A DNA stretch of 64,000 nt from Gaiellasilicea sp963794385 (lineage in GTDB: Bacteria; Actinomycetota; Thermoleophilia; Gaiellales; Gaiellaceae), in assembly GCA_963794385.1 (NCBI GenBank), contig CAWCDT010000007.1, positions 1 through 64,000 of the forward strand. Direction: 5' to 3'. Position numbers and translations under genes: made by a program. Under the pieces are notes generated by a model. That model was not told the DNA's origin. It did no database searches and saw nothing but the letters and a program-made list of their open reading frames with translations. This document shows positions 15,885 to 25,327 of the stretch, in pieces. The stretch's first letter is position 1. Each line of letters begins with the position of its first letter.

Positions 15885-16854
15885 TCAGCCGCGTCGGATG
15901 AAGTTGATTCGGTGCTCGATGAATCCGCTCCGGTCGTGGAGCATGAGCTGGCGAAAGGCGGCGTTCCAGCGGCGGAACGTGATCGTCCGTCCGTTGCAGG
16001 TCGCGCGGACGTTGCTCGGGTTTGTCGCTCCGGCCGGCACGTAGTCCCAGCCGCTACGGCGGATGTTCGGCCGGCAGCTCGTGATGCCGCGCGGGGTGAC
16101 ATGAACGAGGATGCCGCGCCAGAGCCTGTCGTTGGGTCGTGGGTCGACCACCTTGCCTCCCGGTCGCGGCTCGAGCCCCTGGAGAAGCCAACTCTCGCCG
16201 GGACCGCGGTGCGAGACCGCCCGGTCCCAGTGATCCCAGGCCGAGTCGACATTCCTGAACCGACCCCAGGTGTGATCCAGGTAGGCATGCCAACCGGCCA
16301 CGTCGTAGTGGACATCGTCCCAGCCAACCCGGCCGTCGACCCGGCCTGCGGGAACGAGAGCGGACCAGGTCACCGAGCCACGCTCCCATCGCCCCGGATC
16401 GGTATCGCCCACCGGCTGACTCCCGAGGCGCCACGGCCCCGCCGTCACCCCGGGTCTCCCCCTGATCGTCAGTTGCGCCTTCCCACGCCGGTGGTTCACC
16501 ACCATCGACCACCCCTCCGCGGTGCGGGTTAGCGACGCGACGTCAAGCAGCGTGCCATTGCCGCGCTCGACCAACTGATCGGCGCCGCTTGCGCCCGTGC
16601 AACGGCACAGGGTCGAGAAGGGACATGCGAAGCTCAGGCACGCCGCGCGTCTGGATCTCGATGATGAAGTAGCGGCCGGTCCGCGGCTCGATCCCGTGCA
16701 GCCGCCACCACTCCTCCCACACAGTGTCGCCTCTCGGCGCCGCGTCTCCCACCGTCGCCGCGCGAACAGGAACCGCTTCGGCAGCCGGCGCGACAGCGAT
16801 GATCGTGGCGGCCGCCGCCACAGCGGCAAGACAGCAGGCGCCTCGACGCCTCAC
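15885..16854 (-). pseudogene. Secreted protein resembling CrtC/lipocalin-like hydratases, frameshifted
   Basis: The N-terminal part (from ATG at 16854) starts with a signal peptide (MRRRGACCLAAVAAAATII, cleavage near AEA-VP) and continues DTVWEEWWRLHG and GRYFIIEIQTRGVPELR. Around 16590 the sense switches to another frame, which reads on as GADQLVERGNGTLLDVAS, HAYLDHTWGRFRN and DHWDRAVSHRG to the stop. The W-x-x-x-H and D-H-T-W-G blocks recall carotenoid 1,2-hydratase/AttH-type double-calycin proteins; this is a weak resemblance. Joined, it would be about 320 residues. A one-base change restores it, so sequencing error is as likely as decay. The C-terminus RINFIRRG recurs in a small gene at 38606. 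Confidence 0.55.
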
Positions 16855-17068
16855 AAATCGGCCTTTCCCCGACCGGCCACAGCGGAATCCTCACAGGCGT
16901 AGGGCCGCCGCTCCGGCTTCGCAGAGGTCAGCGGTTCGACCATCTGCCGCGTTGTGGTGCGGATCGACTGTTAAGGAAGCGCGCAAATCCGTTCGCGCGG
17001 TTCACGCCTAGTTAGGAGTGCACAGACCGCCCGCCCGCCCGCCAGGGCACGTCTCGGGGAGGAAGCAC

Positions 17069-18041
17069 ATGACCGCGAAGAAGGTCGTACTGCGCCGTGC
17101 GGCAGGCGCTGCGCTCGCGCTTGTTCTCGCGCTGGGGGTCGCCGACCCGGTCGCCGCCGGAAAAAAGCCGCCGCCGACGACCGGAGACAAAACGCCGCCA
17201 ACGACGCCGACGAATCTGCGTGCGACGAGCGTGGGCCGGACGAGCGTCACGCTCGCCTGGAATGCGTCCACGGACAACTCGGGGAGCGTCACCTACGTCG
17301 TCTACAAGGACGGCCAGGGCTTCACCGTGCCACAGGGGCAGGCGACGTACACGATCGACTGGCTGAGCCCCGGCCGGACCTATAACTTCTACGTCGCGGC
17401 CTACGACAAGGCGCTCAATCGGTCGGCGCCCAGCAACACCGTGACCGTGACCACGCCACGGGACACGACGCCACCCACGGCCCCGGTGCTCACCGGGATC
17501 GTGCGAGGCCCCTCCCAGGTCCGGCTCGAATGGACGCGGTCGACGGACGACATCACCTGGTGGACGCTCGGGTACCGCGTCTTCGTGAACGGCGTCCCGG
17601 CCACCGCGCATGTGAACTGGCACGGCGAGCGCATCGTCGTCCTGCGGCACCTCACGCCGGCCGACGACGTACACGTTCGCCGTCGAGGCGAACGACTTCA
17701 ACGGCAACACGACGATGAGCAATACGGTCACACTGACGACCGAGGCGACGAGCGACGTGAGGCCGCCCTCCGTGCCGACCAACGTGCGCATCGTCGGCAG
17801 TAACGGCTGCCCCGGGTTCTTTGTCGGTTGGACCCAGTCGACTGACGACACCGATCCTCAGCACTTGATCGAGTACGAGATCTACGTCAACGGCGTTCTC
17901 AGCCCGCTTGCCGTCTCAGCCGGCGTCGACCAGGACTTCGTCTACGCCACGGACAGCGGAGCGAACACGTTCACCGTGAAAGCAGTCGACCAGGCGGGCA
18001 ACACCTCGGAGGCGAGCAACGGGGTGACGGAGCTCTGCTGA
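17069..18041 (+). CDS. Secreted protein with three fibronectin type III domains (one-base frameshift)
   Basis: ATG at 17069 with a good Shine-Dalgarno (GGGAGGAAG). A signal peptide (KKVVLRRAAGAALALVLAL, cleavage near AAG) is followed by three FN3 domains each introduced by a D-x-x-P-P-x-x-P linker: DKTPPTTPTNLRATS, DTTPPTAPVLTG and RPPSVPTNVRIVG. An extra base near 17664 (within GCCGACGACGTAC) breaks domain 2; the shifted frame resumes TYTFAVEANDFNGNTT and continues to TGA at 18041. About 320 residues when joined. FN3 arrays are typical of secreted or wall-associated binding modules; there is no catalytic domain or wall anchor. Confidence 0.75.
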
Positions 18042-18061
18042 GGTAGGGCTTGCGATCGTTG

Positions 18062-18103
18062 CTGCAGGGGCCGGCCAACGCCCCCAAGTGGCCGGCCCTG
18101 CAG
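18062..18103. terminator. Strong hairpin terminator
   Basis: ctgcaggggccggcca pairs with tggccggccctgcag (one bulged G) around an 11-base loop, 20 bases after the FN3 gene. It can also serve the convergent DUF4234 gene. Confidence 0.75.
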
Positions 18104-18142
18104 TCGCCGCGGTGTAACACCGGCTCCATTGACTGGGATGTT

Positions 18143-18541
18143 CTAGGCGGTTCCCGCCTTCCCCTCCCAGTAGCGGTTGAGCGCACCCTGGACCTTCACG
18201 AACCAGACGATCGCGGGCACGATTAGGACAGCGCCGGGGAAGAGCCAGAGTCCGGTCCAGCCGGTCATCGGGGGCTGCTGACCGTCCTTGCGATACATGT
18301 TCCCGATCTCCGACGGGATGACGAACGCCATCACAGGGCCGAGGAGGATCCAGATGACGAGCCCCAGCACGCCGCCCAGGCCATCGCCGGTGTGCTGCTT
18401 CATCTCCTCGGCCGTCTTGTAGACCCAGTACAGGCTGTAAAAGCCGAGGGTGACGATGTACAGCAGGATCCCGAAGCCGATGCCTCGTGGACTGCCGAGG
18501 GGGCCGGTGTTGCCTGACGGCGGGACGACGGACGCTTCCAT
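18143..18541 (-). CDS. DUF4234-like membrane protein
   Basis: 132 residues, three hydrophobic segments. GFGILLYIVTLGFYSLYWVYKTAEEMKQHTGDGLGG is the DUF4234 pattern (I-L-x-x-V-T-x-G-I-Y-x-x-Y-W-x-Y). Function unknown. Either of two adjacent ATG codons (18547 or 18541) may be the start; the second is chosen as the simpler N-terminus. Confidence 0.75.
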   Translation of the reverse strand: MEASVVPPSGNTGPLGSPRGIGFGILLYIVTLGFYSLYWVYKTAEEMKQHTGDGLGGVLGLVIWILLGPVMAFVIPSEIGNMYRKDGQQPPMTGWTGLWLFPGAVLIVPAIVWFVKVQGALNRYWEGKAGTA

Positions 18542-18631
18542 ATGCACCTACCTCTTGGACGCGCGGATTCTCGCAGGTGGTCGCGCCGCGGCGAGTTCGA
18601 CTCTCGAGCCGGCCCGTCGTACGGTGTTGCT

Positions 18632-18922
18632 GTGCTCCGCCTCGTTGCCATCGTGTGCCTGCTCGCAGCAGTGGTCGTGGCAGTCGGCGCAACGCTCGAC
18701 CATCGGCACAAACAGCAGGTCGAAGGCGCAGCCCAGGTCGAGGCGTGGTTCTGCGCGCACGGCCGTCCGGCGCGCTGTCAGGACTTCGACCTCAAGGCGT
18801 ACGAGCGGCGCTGGGAGCGGCGCGAGCTCGTGTACGAGACGGGGTTCTTCGCCCTCGGCGCGTCGGCAGTCGTGCTCGGGGCGGCTGCTCTCTACCGCCG
18901 CCGGAAGACCTACGGCTTCTGA
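18632..18922 (+). CDS. Small two-helix membrane protein
   Basis: 96 residues: membrane helix at 1-20 (VLRLVAIVCLLAAVVVAVGA), an external loop with two cysteines (WFCAHGRPARCQDFD), a second helix (FFALGASAVVLGAAALY) and a basic tail RRRKTYGF. The two cysteines could form a disulfide. The GTG at 18632 is chosen because the upstream in-frame sequence is not protein-like. No family recognised. Confidence 0.6.
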   Translation: MLRLVAIVCLLAAVVVAVGATLDHRHKQQVEGAAQVEAWFCAHGRPARCQDFDLKAYERRWERRELVYETGFFALGASAVVLGAAALYRRRKTYGF

Positions 18923-18929
18923 GCCCGAC

Positions 18930-18962
18930 TTCGTGGTACGGGCCTTGGGCCCGTACCACGAA
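18930..18962. terminator. 15-bp perfect hairpin
   Basis: ttcgtggtacgggcc pairs perfectly with its reverse complement across a 3-base loop, seven bases after the preceding stop. Probable terminator. Confidence 0.75.
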
Positions 18963-19044
18963 CCGGGATGCAACTTCCTCCTGCATGCCCGCTCGTCCCG
19001 CGCGATTCCTCGACCGCTGTTCGATCCCGGCGTAGATTGGGCGC

Positions 19045-19854
19045 ATGGCCGATACGAAGGCGATGACCCTCGAGGAGGTGCGCTCCGCCCTGACCGGGGA
19101 GAGCGCCGACCTAGTACGTCGCCGGCGAGCGTTCCGACGGCTCCCGTCCCCTCCGCGCTGCAAGCTGTGCGCGGCGCCGTTCGCCGGAGTCGGCAGCGTC
19201 ATCCTGGGGCTCGCGGGGTTCAGGCGCTCGCCCGGCAATCCGGGCCTGTGCATGAAGTGCCTAACCCAGCTTCGCAAGCGCGGCATGAGCGGGGTCGAGA
19301 TACCCGTCACGCTGCTGTTCTCAGATATCCGCGGCTCGACGGCGCTGGGGGAGCGCCTGCGCCCGACGGAGTTCCACGCCTTCCTCGACCACTTCTACCG
19401 ACTGTCCACGGAAGCGATCGTTGCTCACGACGGCCTCGTCGACAAGATCGTGGGCGACGAGGTCGTCTCGCTCTTCTTCGGTGGGATCAGCGGGCCGAAC
19501 CACGCTGCAGCGGCCGTAGCAGCCGCGGTCGACCTGGCCGAGCGGGCGGCACGCGCCGACGCCGCGCCATCGGGGCCGATTCCGGTGGGAACCGCCGTCC
19601 ACACGGGCGAAGCATTCGTCGGAGGGACCGGGACGGGCGGCACGATCGAGGACTTCACGGCGCTCGGCGACGTTGTCAACACGACCGCGCGGCTCGCATC
19701 GGCGGCGCGCGCGGGCGAGGTGATCGTCAGCACGGCAGCCGCAGCGGCCGCGGGCGCCGACGCGGATAGCCTCGAGCGACGCACCGTGGAGATCCGTGGC
19801 CGGGTAGAGCCAGTCGAAGTGATCGTGCTCCGCCCCGCTATCGCCGTGGGGTAA
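19045..19854 (+). CDS. Class III adenylate/guanylate cyclase domain protein with N-terminal zinc-ribbon-like motif
   Basis: 269 residues. The cyclase domain (about 85-250) has LLFSDIRGSTALGERL (first metal-binding D), VDKIVGDEVVSLFF (second metal D and the substrate region) and FTALGDVVNTTARLAS (transition-state N and R). The N-terminal part has C-x2-C (CKLC) and C-x2-C (CMKC) about 36 residues apart, a probable zinc knuckle. Expected product cAMP or a related nucleotide; cytoplasmic. The last 17 bases overlap the convergent amidotransferase gene. Confidence 0.87.
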   Translation: MADTKAMTLEEVRSALTGESADLVRRRRAFRRLPSPPRCKLCAAPFAGVGSVILGLAGFRRSPGNPGLCMKCLTQLRKRGMSGVEIPVTLLFSDIRGSTALGERLRPTEFHAFLDHFYRLSTEAIVAHDGLVDKIVGDEVVSLFFGGISGPNHAAAAVAAAVDLAERAARADAAPSGPIPVGTAVHTGEAFVGGTGTGGTIEDFTALGDVVNTTARLASAARAGEVIVSTAAAAAAGADADSLERRTVEIRGRVEPVEVIVLRPAIAVG

Positions 19855-20662
19855 ACGGTCGGAGCTCGTCGTCGCCCGGCTGGATGATCCCGACATGTGA
19901 CTCGGGGGCCTCGTTCCAGGCGCCGGGAAGGTCGCCGAGCGGCTCGGAGACCACCACTCTCGTCTCGTCGGAGAGCGCGCCGAGCTCCTCGAGCTCCGGG
20001 TAGAGCGCCCTGAGCGTGTCCATGCGGGTGCTGAAGTAGAGCGAGCGCGAGGCGCCTTCGCTCGAGTAGCGGAATGCCCAGATGGTCCGACCATCGGTCG
20101 TCGCAACCGTCATCTGAATCGGCTGTTCGACGCCGTGCCTGCGCCCGGTCTCCTCGACGAAGCCGACCATCCTCTCCACTGCAGCGATCGGGTCGTCCTC
20201 CAGCCCGAAGGTGAGCGCCAGGTAGAACATCGCCTCCGAGTCTGTCGTTCCCTCGATCGAGGCGAACAGAGAGTCGTCGACCGCGAGCACGAGCTCGCGC
20301 CTCATGCGCGCGAACTCGCGGATGAGGCCGTTGTGCATCCAGAGCCAGCGCCCGTGGCGGAACGGGTGCGTGTTCGTCTCCTGAATCGCCGTCCCCGTTG
20401 CCGCGCGGATGTGCGAAAAGAAAAGCGGGGAGGAGATCCCGGCAGCAAGCTCGCGCAGGTTGCGGTCGTTCCACGCGGGGTGGATGCTGCGATAGAGCCT
20501 CGGTGTCTCGCCGTCGTACCAGCCGACGCCGAAGCCGTCGCCGTTCGTCGTCGTCGCACCCTCCCTGGAGTGCAGGCTCTGGTCGATCAGCGAGCGGTCC
20601 CTCTTGACGAGCAGCTCCTCCAGCCGGATCGGCGATCCGGAATACGCGAGCCAGCGGCACAT
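19838..20662 (-). CDS. Class II glutamine amidotransferase-like (Ntn hydrolase) protein
   Basis: 274 residues. Starts MCRWLAYSG, so Cys2 becomes the N-terminal nucleophile once Met is removed. NGDGFGVGWY, FSHIRAATG and MHNGLI are the GATase-II active-site blocks seen in YafJ/EgtC-type proteins. No synthetase domain follows, so it probably acts as a hydrolase of gamma-glutamyl amides; EgtC is the known ergothioneine example but no other ergothioneine genes are here. Starts two bases after the MFS stop, the last gene of the long minus-strand unit. Confidence 0.88.
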   Translation of the reverse strand: MCRWLAYSGSPIRLEELLVKRDRSLIDQSLHSREGATTTNGDGFGVGWYDGETPRLYRSIHPAWNDRNLRELAAGISSPLFFSHIRAATGTAIQETNTHPFRHGRWLWMHNGLIREFARMRRELVLAVDDSLFASIEGTTDSEAMFYLALTFGLEDDPIAAVERMVGFVEETGRRHGVEQPIQMTVATTDGRTIWAFRYSSEGASRSLYFSTRMDTLRALYPELEELGALSDETRVVVSEPLGDLPGAWNEAPESHVGIIQPGDDELRPFTPRR

Positions 20663-20664
20663 CG

Positions 20665-22299
20665 CTACTCCTTCCTCTCTGCAGCACCCGGTTGTTTCTG
20701 CGGGATGGCCTGAGCCAGAAACAGAGCGAGGATCGCGAGGACGGCGAGGATCGCGAGCGCGGAGCGGAGGCCGGCGAGGCGGGCCTCGCCGTACGCATCG
20801 AGCGCTGCGTCGGTGGTCGCCGGGGGAACGTCCGCCTCGTCGAGGGCGGCCTCGAGGTCCGCGTCCGAGACGAACGGCACGCCGCTCGCGAGCTCGACCT
20901 GCGCCTGCTCCTTCGCGCTCGCCGGGATCGCGGGGTCCTGCAGGACGTTCGTCAGGAACGCCGACGTCAGCGTGGCGATCAGGAGCGAGCCGGCCAGCGC
21001 GGTGCCGAGCGAGGCGCCGAGGTTCGTCGCCGTGTTCTGGATCCCGCCGACCTCGGGGCTCTCGTCGTCCGGTACCGCCGAGACGGTGACCGCGCCGAGT
21101 TGCGAGGCGAGCGCGCCGATCCCGAGCCCGACCAGGAGCATCGGCACGAAGACGATCTCCGCCCCGGCGTCGGCGTCGAGCGCGCCGAGCAGGACGACCG
21201 TGCCGGCGAGCAGCGAGAGCAGGCCGACGCGGACGACCAGACGCGGCGAGATGCTCGGGAGGAAGCGCGGGATGCCGATCGCGGCGGCGAGCAGCGTCGC
21301 CGAGAGCGGCAGCAGCCGCACGCCGGTCTCGATCGCGGACAGGCCGAGGGCGACCGAGAGGAAGAGCGGCACGACGAAGAAGAACCCCGCCTGCACGAGG
21401 AACTGGAAGAAGAACATCGTCAGGCCGCCCGTCAGCTGCTTGTTGCGCAGCATCGCCGCGCGGATGAGCGGCTCCTGGCCCCGCGACTCCCGGCGGGCCT
21501 GCCAGCGGAAGAAGACCCAGATCACGAACAGCCCGCCCAGCACCAGCCATACCGTCGGCGACAGGCCCGCCCATGACGGGGCGTCCGGCTTCGGCTGGAT
21601 CCAGCCCCACTCGCCCGAGCGCAGCACGCCGAAGACGAGCAGCCCCAGCCCGAGCGCGGACAGGACCGCTCCGACAACGTCGAGCTGCGGTCGCTCCTCG
21701 GCCGGCGCATCCGCGATCCGCCGGGCCAAGACAAGGATCACGAGGACGACCAGGACTTCCCCTGCAAAGACCCAACGCCAGGAGAAGTAGGTGGTGAAGA
21801 AACCGCCGATCAGCGGCCCGACGGCAACCGCGACGGCCCCTGCCGCCGCCACGAGCCCGTACGCGGCGGGCCGCCGCTCGGCCGGGAAGTTCCCCGCGAC
21901 CAGAGCGACGATCGCGGGCAGGATGAGCGCCGCGCCGACCCCCTCCAGGAACGACCAGCCGAACAGCAGGACGGGCAGGTTCGGGGCGATCGCGGTCGTG
22001 AACGAGCCACAGCCGTAGATCACGCAGCCGATCGTGAAGGCGCGCTTGCGGCCGATGATCGCACCCACCTTGGCGCCGGTGATCATGAGCATCGCCATCA
22101 CGAGCGTGTAGGCCGTGATCGCCCCCTGGATCCCGGTCACGGTCGTCCCCACGTCCTTCGCGACCGTCGCGATCGAGACGTTCATCACCGAGCTGTCCAG
22201 CGTCATCAGGAACTGCCCGGCCGCGAGCGTGAGCAGCACGACACTGGCGGCGGAAGCCGCCCCACCGGTGAGCTCGGGCGTCTGTGACTCGGAGGCCAT
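20665..22299 (-). CDS. MFS exporter, DHA2 (EmrB/QacA) family
   Basis: 544 residues with about 14 membrane segments. LDSSVMNVSIATVAKDVGTT is the helix 1 motif of drug:H+ antiporters (L-D-x-T-x-x-N-V-A), and GAKVGAIIGRKRAF is the conserved loop 2-3 motif. Exports drugs or metabolites with proton exchange. A periplasmic acidic region lies near the end (about 450-510). A paralogue is encoded at 30624-32213. Confidence 0.92.
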   Translation of the reverse strand: MASESQTPELTGGAASAASVVLLTLAAGQFLMTLDSSVMNVSIATVAKDVGTTVTGIQGAITAYTLVMAMLMITGAKVGAIIGRKRAFTIGCVIYGCGSFTTAIAPNLPVLLFGWSFLEGVGAALILPAIVALVAGNFPAERRPAAYGLVAAAGAVAVAVGPLIGGFFTTYFSWRWVFAGEVLVVLVILVLARRIADAPAEERPQLDVVGAVLSALGLGLLVFGVLRSGEWGWIQPKPDAPSWAGLSPTVWLVLGGLFVIWVFFRWQARRESRGQEPLIRAAMLRNKQLTGGLTMFFFQFLVQAGFFFVVPLFLSVALGLSAIETGVRLLPLSATLLAAAIGIPRFLPSISPRLVVRVGLLSLLAGTVVLLGALDADAGAEIVFVPMLLVGLGIGALASQLGAVTVSAVPDDESPEVGGIQNTATNLGASLGTALAGSLLIATLTSAFLTNVLQDPAIPASAKEQAQVELASGVPFVSDADLEAALDEADVPPATTDAALDAYGEARLAGLRSALAILAVLAILALFLAQAIPQKQPGAAERKE

Positions 22300-22334
22300 G
22301 CTTCTCGCGCGCTACCGCACGCGACCCTGCAGCT

Positions 22335-22592
22335 CTAGAAGGTGGAGACCGTCGGAGTCGTGACGGCATCCCCGACGTCGGCGACTGCCCGCATCATCTG
22401 GCTGAGGGCAAACGGCCACGTCGCCAGGAAGAGCGCCAGCGGTGCGCCGATCAAGATGACGCCGAGCGTCGCCCAGAAGCCGTCGGCCTCGATCGCCCAG
22501 GCGATCGTCCCGAAGGCGACGAGGCCGACCCCGAGCGCGCCGACGATCATGATGGCCGCGGCCCAGGTCCGCAGCAGCTTGTACTGACTCAT
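22335..22592 (-). CDS. Small two-helix membrane protein
   Basis: 85 residues: two hydrophobic helices (AAAIMIVGALGVGLVAFGT and LGVILIGAPLALFLATWPF) joined by a short loop. No family recognised. Lies in the minus-strand transporter unit between the APC permease (46 bases upstream) and the MFS exporter (35 bases downstream). Confidence 0.7.
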   Translation of the reverse strand: MSQYKLLRTWAAAIMIVGALGVGLVAFGTIAWAIEADGFWATLGVILIGAPLALFLATWPFALSQMMRAVADVGDAVTTPTVSTF

Positions 22593-22638
22593 ATCGCTCC
22601 CTCCTTGGATTCAGGACTGTCCCTTTCGCCGCGCCGGC

Positions 22639-23940
22639 TCAACCGCCTGCCGCCGTGCCAAGGTCCGGCGATGCGTCCGAGCCTCGGTTCCTCGCCCGCT
22701 TCCAGACGAGATCGAGTACCACGGCGAGCGCGGCGATCGCGACGATCGCGGTGAACGTCTGCGGTGCGTTGCGAATGGTGTCGACGGCGAAGAAGGCCAG
22801 GACGACGGCCGTCGCCGCGATCGCCGTGAGCACGATCGCGCCGATGGAGCCGGTGTCCGCGCGTCGCCGATAGCCGGCGATGCCGACGAGGAGGAAGATG
22901 ATCAGCGAGCACGCGCTGCCCACCGACGCGATCGCCGAGAGGTCGACGAGGTTGGAGACGACGAGGACGATTCCCGCCGTGATCAAGAGCCCTGCATGAG
23001 GGCCGAGGCGCGAGCCACGTCCAAAGAACGGCGGAAACTGCCCGACCTGCGCAAGCATCGTGGTCAATCCGCCCGACGCGTAGAGGGTCGCGTTCACGGA
23101 CGACGCGGTCGCGAGGAGGGCGGCGATCGCCATCATCGTGAACCCCGCGTCGCCGAGGGACGGCCGGGCGGCCTCGGCGATCGCCGTCTCGCCGTAGCCG
23201 ATCACCTCCGGGACTGTGAGCGTGCCGAAGACGCCGAGCGAGATCAGGACGTAGAGCACAGTCGTCACGCCGAGCGCGAGGTACATCGCTCGTGGCAGCT
23301 CGCGCTCGGGGTCGCGCAAGTCCCCGACGGCGAAGGTGATGACGCTGAAGCCGAGGTATGCGAAGAAGGTGAGGGCGACGCTGGCGATGATGTCCTCGAC
23401 CGGTGGGTAGCCGCTGAACGCGAGCAGATCGAAGTCGATCTCCACCAGGGTCACCGCGATGAAGACGGCGAAGACGGCGAGCAGGACGACGACGATCAGC
23501 GACTGGGCGCGGTCGACGATCCGTGAGCCGACCATGTTGATCGCCGCCATCGCGACGACGATCAGCGAGGTGAAGACGTTGTCCCAGCCCGCCCCCGCGC
23601 CGTCGCCGACGAACAGCGAGGTTGCGTAGCTCCCGAACGAGACGGCGACCATCGAGCAAACGATCACGATCGCGGCGAAGTAGCCGAGCCAGGAGGCGAT
23701 GCCGACGAGGCGACCGTTGCCGAAGCCCTCGATCAGGTAGGCGATCAAGCCGCCGGATGACGGAAATCGCACGCCGAGCTTGACCACCGTGTAGCCGAGC
23801 AGGGCGGACACGATCCCGGCCAGGAGGAACGAGAGCCAGACCGCGGATCCCGCAACCGCGCCGGCCTCGCCGAGCAGCGCGAAGATGCCGGCGCCGACCA
23901 TGGCGCCGATGCCCAGGAAGGCGGCGCCGCGGACGCTCAT
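22639..23940 (-). CDS. APC-superfamily amino acid permease
   Basis: 433 residues, 12 membrane segments. FLGIGAMVGAGIFALLGEAG is the helix 1 G-x-G-I-x-G substrate motif of APC transporters, and helix 6 has FFAYLGFSVITFAVGDLRDPERELPRA, the canonical F-x-G-F-x-x-x-x-x-x-E-x-x-x-P block. Imports or exchanges amino acids. The ATG at 23940 sits just beyond the Dcu stop (23942), so translation is probably coupled. Confidence 0.93.
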   Translation of the reverse strand: MSVRGAAFLGIGAMVGAGIFALLGEAGAVAGSAVWLSFLLAGIVSALLGYTVVKLGVRFPSSGGLIAYLIEGFGNGRLVGIASWLGYFAAIVIVCSMVAVSFGSYATSLFVGDGAGAGWDNVFTSLIVVAMAAINMVGSRIVDRAQSLIVVVLLAVFAVFIAVTLVEIDFDLLAFSGYPPVEDIIASVALTFFAYLGFSVITFAVGDLRDPERELPRAMYLALGVTTVLYVLISLGVFGTLTVPEVIGYGETAIAEAARPSLGDAGFTMMAIAALLATASSVNATLYASGGLTTMLAQVGQFPPFFGRGSRLGPHAGLLITAGIVLVVSNLVDLSAIASVGSACSLIIFLLVGIAGYRRRADTGSIGAIVLTAIAATAVVLAFFAVDTIRNAPQTFTAIVAIAALAVVLDLVWKRARNRGSDASPDLGTAAGG

Positions 23941-23941
23941 G

Positions 23942-25327
23942 CTACGGGACTGTCGTCGTCGTGGGCGCGGGCGGCGCCGGCGTCTGGTCACCGAAGAAGA
24001 GCCAGACGATCAGGATGCCGACGAGCGCCGTCACGACCCAGCAGATCTGCAGCGGCACCTGGAAGGAGTGGTCGACGACCCGCTTGCCGAGCGTCGTGGT
24101 GCCGGTCTCGTCGGACTCGGCGGCGGCGATCTGCGTTCCGTTCGCCGGGAGGAACAGCACGCCCATCACCGCCGTCCACATCGCGATCATGTAGCCGGCC
24201 CCGATCCCGAGCGCGAGGCCGAGCGGAACCATCGTACGGGTGGCCGCCGATTGGCTCGTCGTCAGCGCGGCGACGCCGAAGATGGCGACCGCGATCATGA
24301 ACGGCCAGTTCTCGGCCAGGCTGCCGAGAGCCTCGACGATCGCGTCCTCGTTGTTGGCGATGAACGTGTCCGCCATCCAGGCGATGCCGAACAGGGCGAT
24401 CATCGCGACCATGCCCGACTTGAAGATCGGTGTGCCGGGGATATCGCTGGCCTTCACGTGTGCGAACACCAGGATCAGCGCCGCAGCACTCAGCATGATC
24501 ATCTGGATCAGCGGCGTGACGGACATCGGCTCGACGCCGCCGCCCTCGGCAGCGACTGTCGGCCGGATGTCCTCGACGAAGCCGAACACGCAGATCGCGA
24601 GGACGCCGGTGAGGAAGATCGCGACGCTGCGCTTGGCGAACGGCAGCAGCACGATCTCGGCCGGCGGTGCGGGAGGCTGTATCTCCCCGGCGGCCAGGCG
24701 GCGCTGGAACTCCGGGTCGGTGTCCAGTTCCTTCCCGTATCCGGTCATCACGAGCGACATCGCGAAGATGCCGACGATGCTCGCCGGAACCGTGATCAGC
24801 AGCACGTCGATCAGGTCGTAGTTGAACACCTCGACCAGCGGCAACATCGTCGCCATCGCCGCCGCGACCGGGCTCGAGGTGATGCCGGCGGCGGAGGCGA
24901 CCGTCGACGCGGCGAGCGGCCGCTCGGGCCTGATCTTGTTCGAGTACGCGACCTCGTTGATCACCGGGATGATCGAGAAGAACGTGTTGCCGGTACCGGT
25001 GAGGATCGTGAGCAAGTACGACACGTAAGGCGCGACGAAGTTGAGCGCCTTCGGCCTCGCGCGCAGGGCCTTGCTCGCGATCTGGACCATGTAGTCGACC
25101 CCGCCTGCGGCCTGCATCGCCGCCGCGGCCGAGATGACGGCGATGATGATCAGGATCGCGCTGATCGGCGGCTCGCCGGGGTCGAGCCCGAACAGGAAGA
25201 CGAGGACGAGCGTGCCGACGCCGCCCCAGAGCCCCAGGCCGATTCCGCCCGAGCGCACGCCGAGAGCGATGAAGCCGATGACGACGAGGCCCTGGATCGC
25301 GATCAGAACCCAGTCCGTGGTGCTCAT
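23942..25327 (-). CDS. Dcu-family C4-dicarboxylate transporter
   Basis: 461 residues, about 12 membrane segments. DPGEPPISAILIIIAVISAAAAM, AAGGVDYM, GTGNTFFSIIPVINEVAYSNKIRPERPL and SAAGITSSPVAAA align with the DcuA/DcuB family, which exchanges fumarate, aspartate or malate for succinate under low oxygen. It begins with ATGA overlapping the end of the preceding coiled-coil protein gene. Co-occurrence with a dipeptidase and an amino acid permease suggests use of aspartate-type amino acids. Confidence 0.88.
   Translation of the reverse strand: MSTTDWVLIAIQGLVVIGFIALGVRSGGIGLGLWGGVGTLVLVFLFGLDPGEPPISAILIIIAVISAAAAMQAAGGVDYMVQIASKALRARPKALNFVAPYVSYLLTILTGTGNTFFSIIPVINEVAYSNKIRPERPLAASTVASAAGITSSPVAAAMATMLPLVEVFNYDLIDVLLITVPASIVGIFAMSLVMTGYGKELDTDPEFQRRLAAGEIQPPAPPAEIVLLPFAKRSVAIFLTGVLAICVFGFVEDIRPTVAAEGGGVEPMSVTPLIQMIMLSAAALILVFAHVKASDIPGTPIFKSGMVAMIALFGIAWMADTFIANNEDAIVEALGSLAENWPFMIAVAIFGVAALTTSQSAATRTMVPLGLALGIGAGYMIAMWTAVMGVLFLPANGTQIAAAESDETGTTTLGKRVVDHSFQVPLQICWVVTALVGILIVWLFFGDQTPAPPAPTTTTVP

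Noticed and set aside
18990..19035. tRNA-like T-arm (GTTCGATCCCGGCG)
   Set aside because: No acceptor, D-arm or anticodon arm can be built around it.
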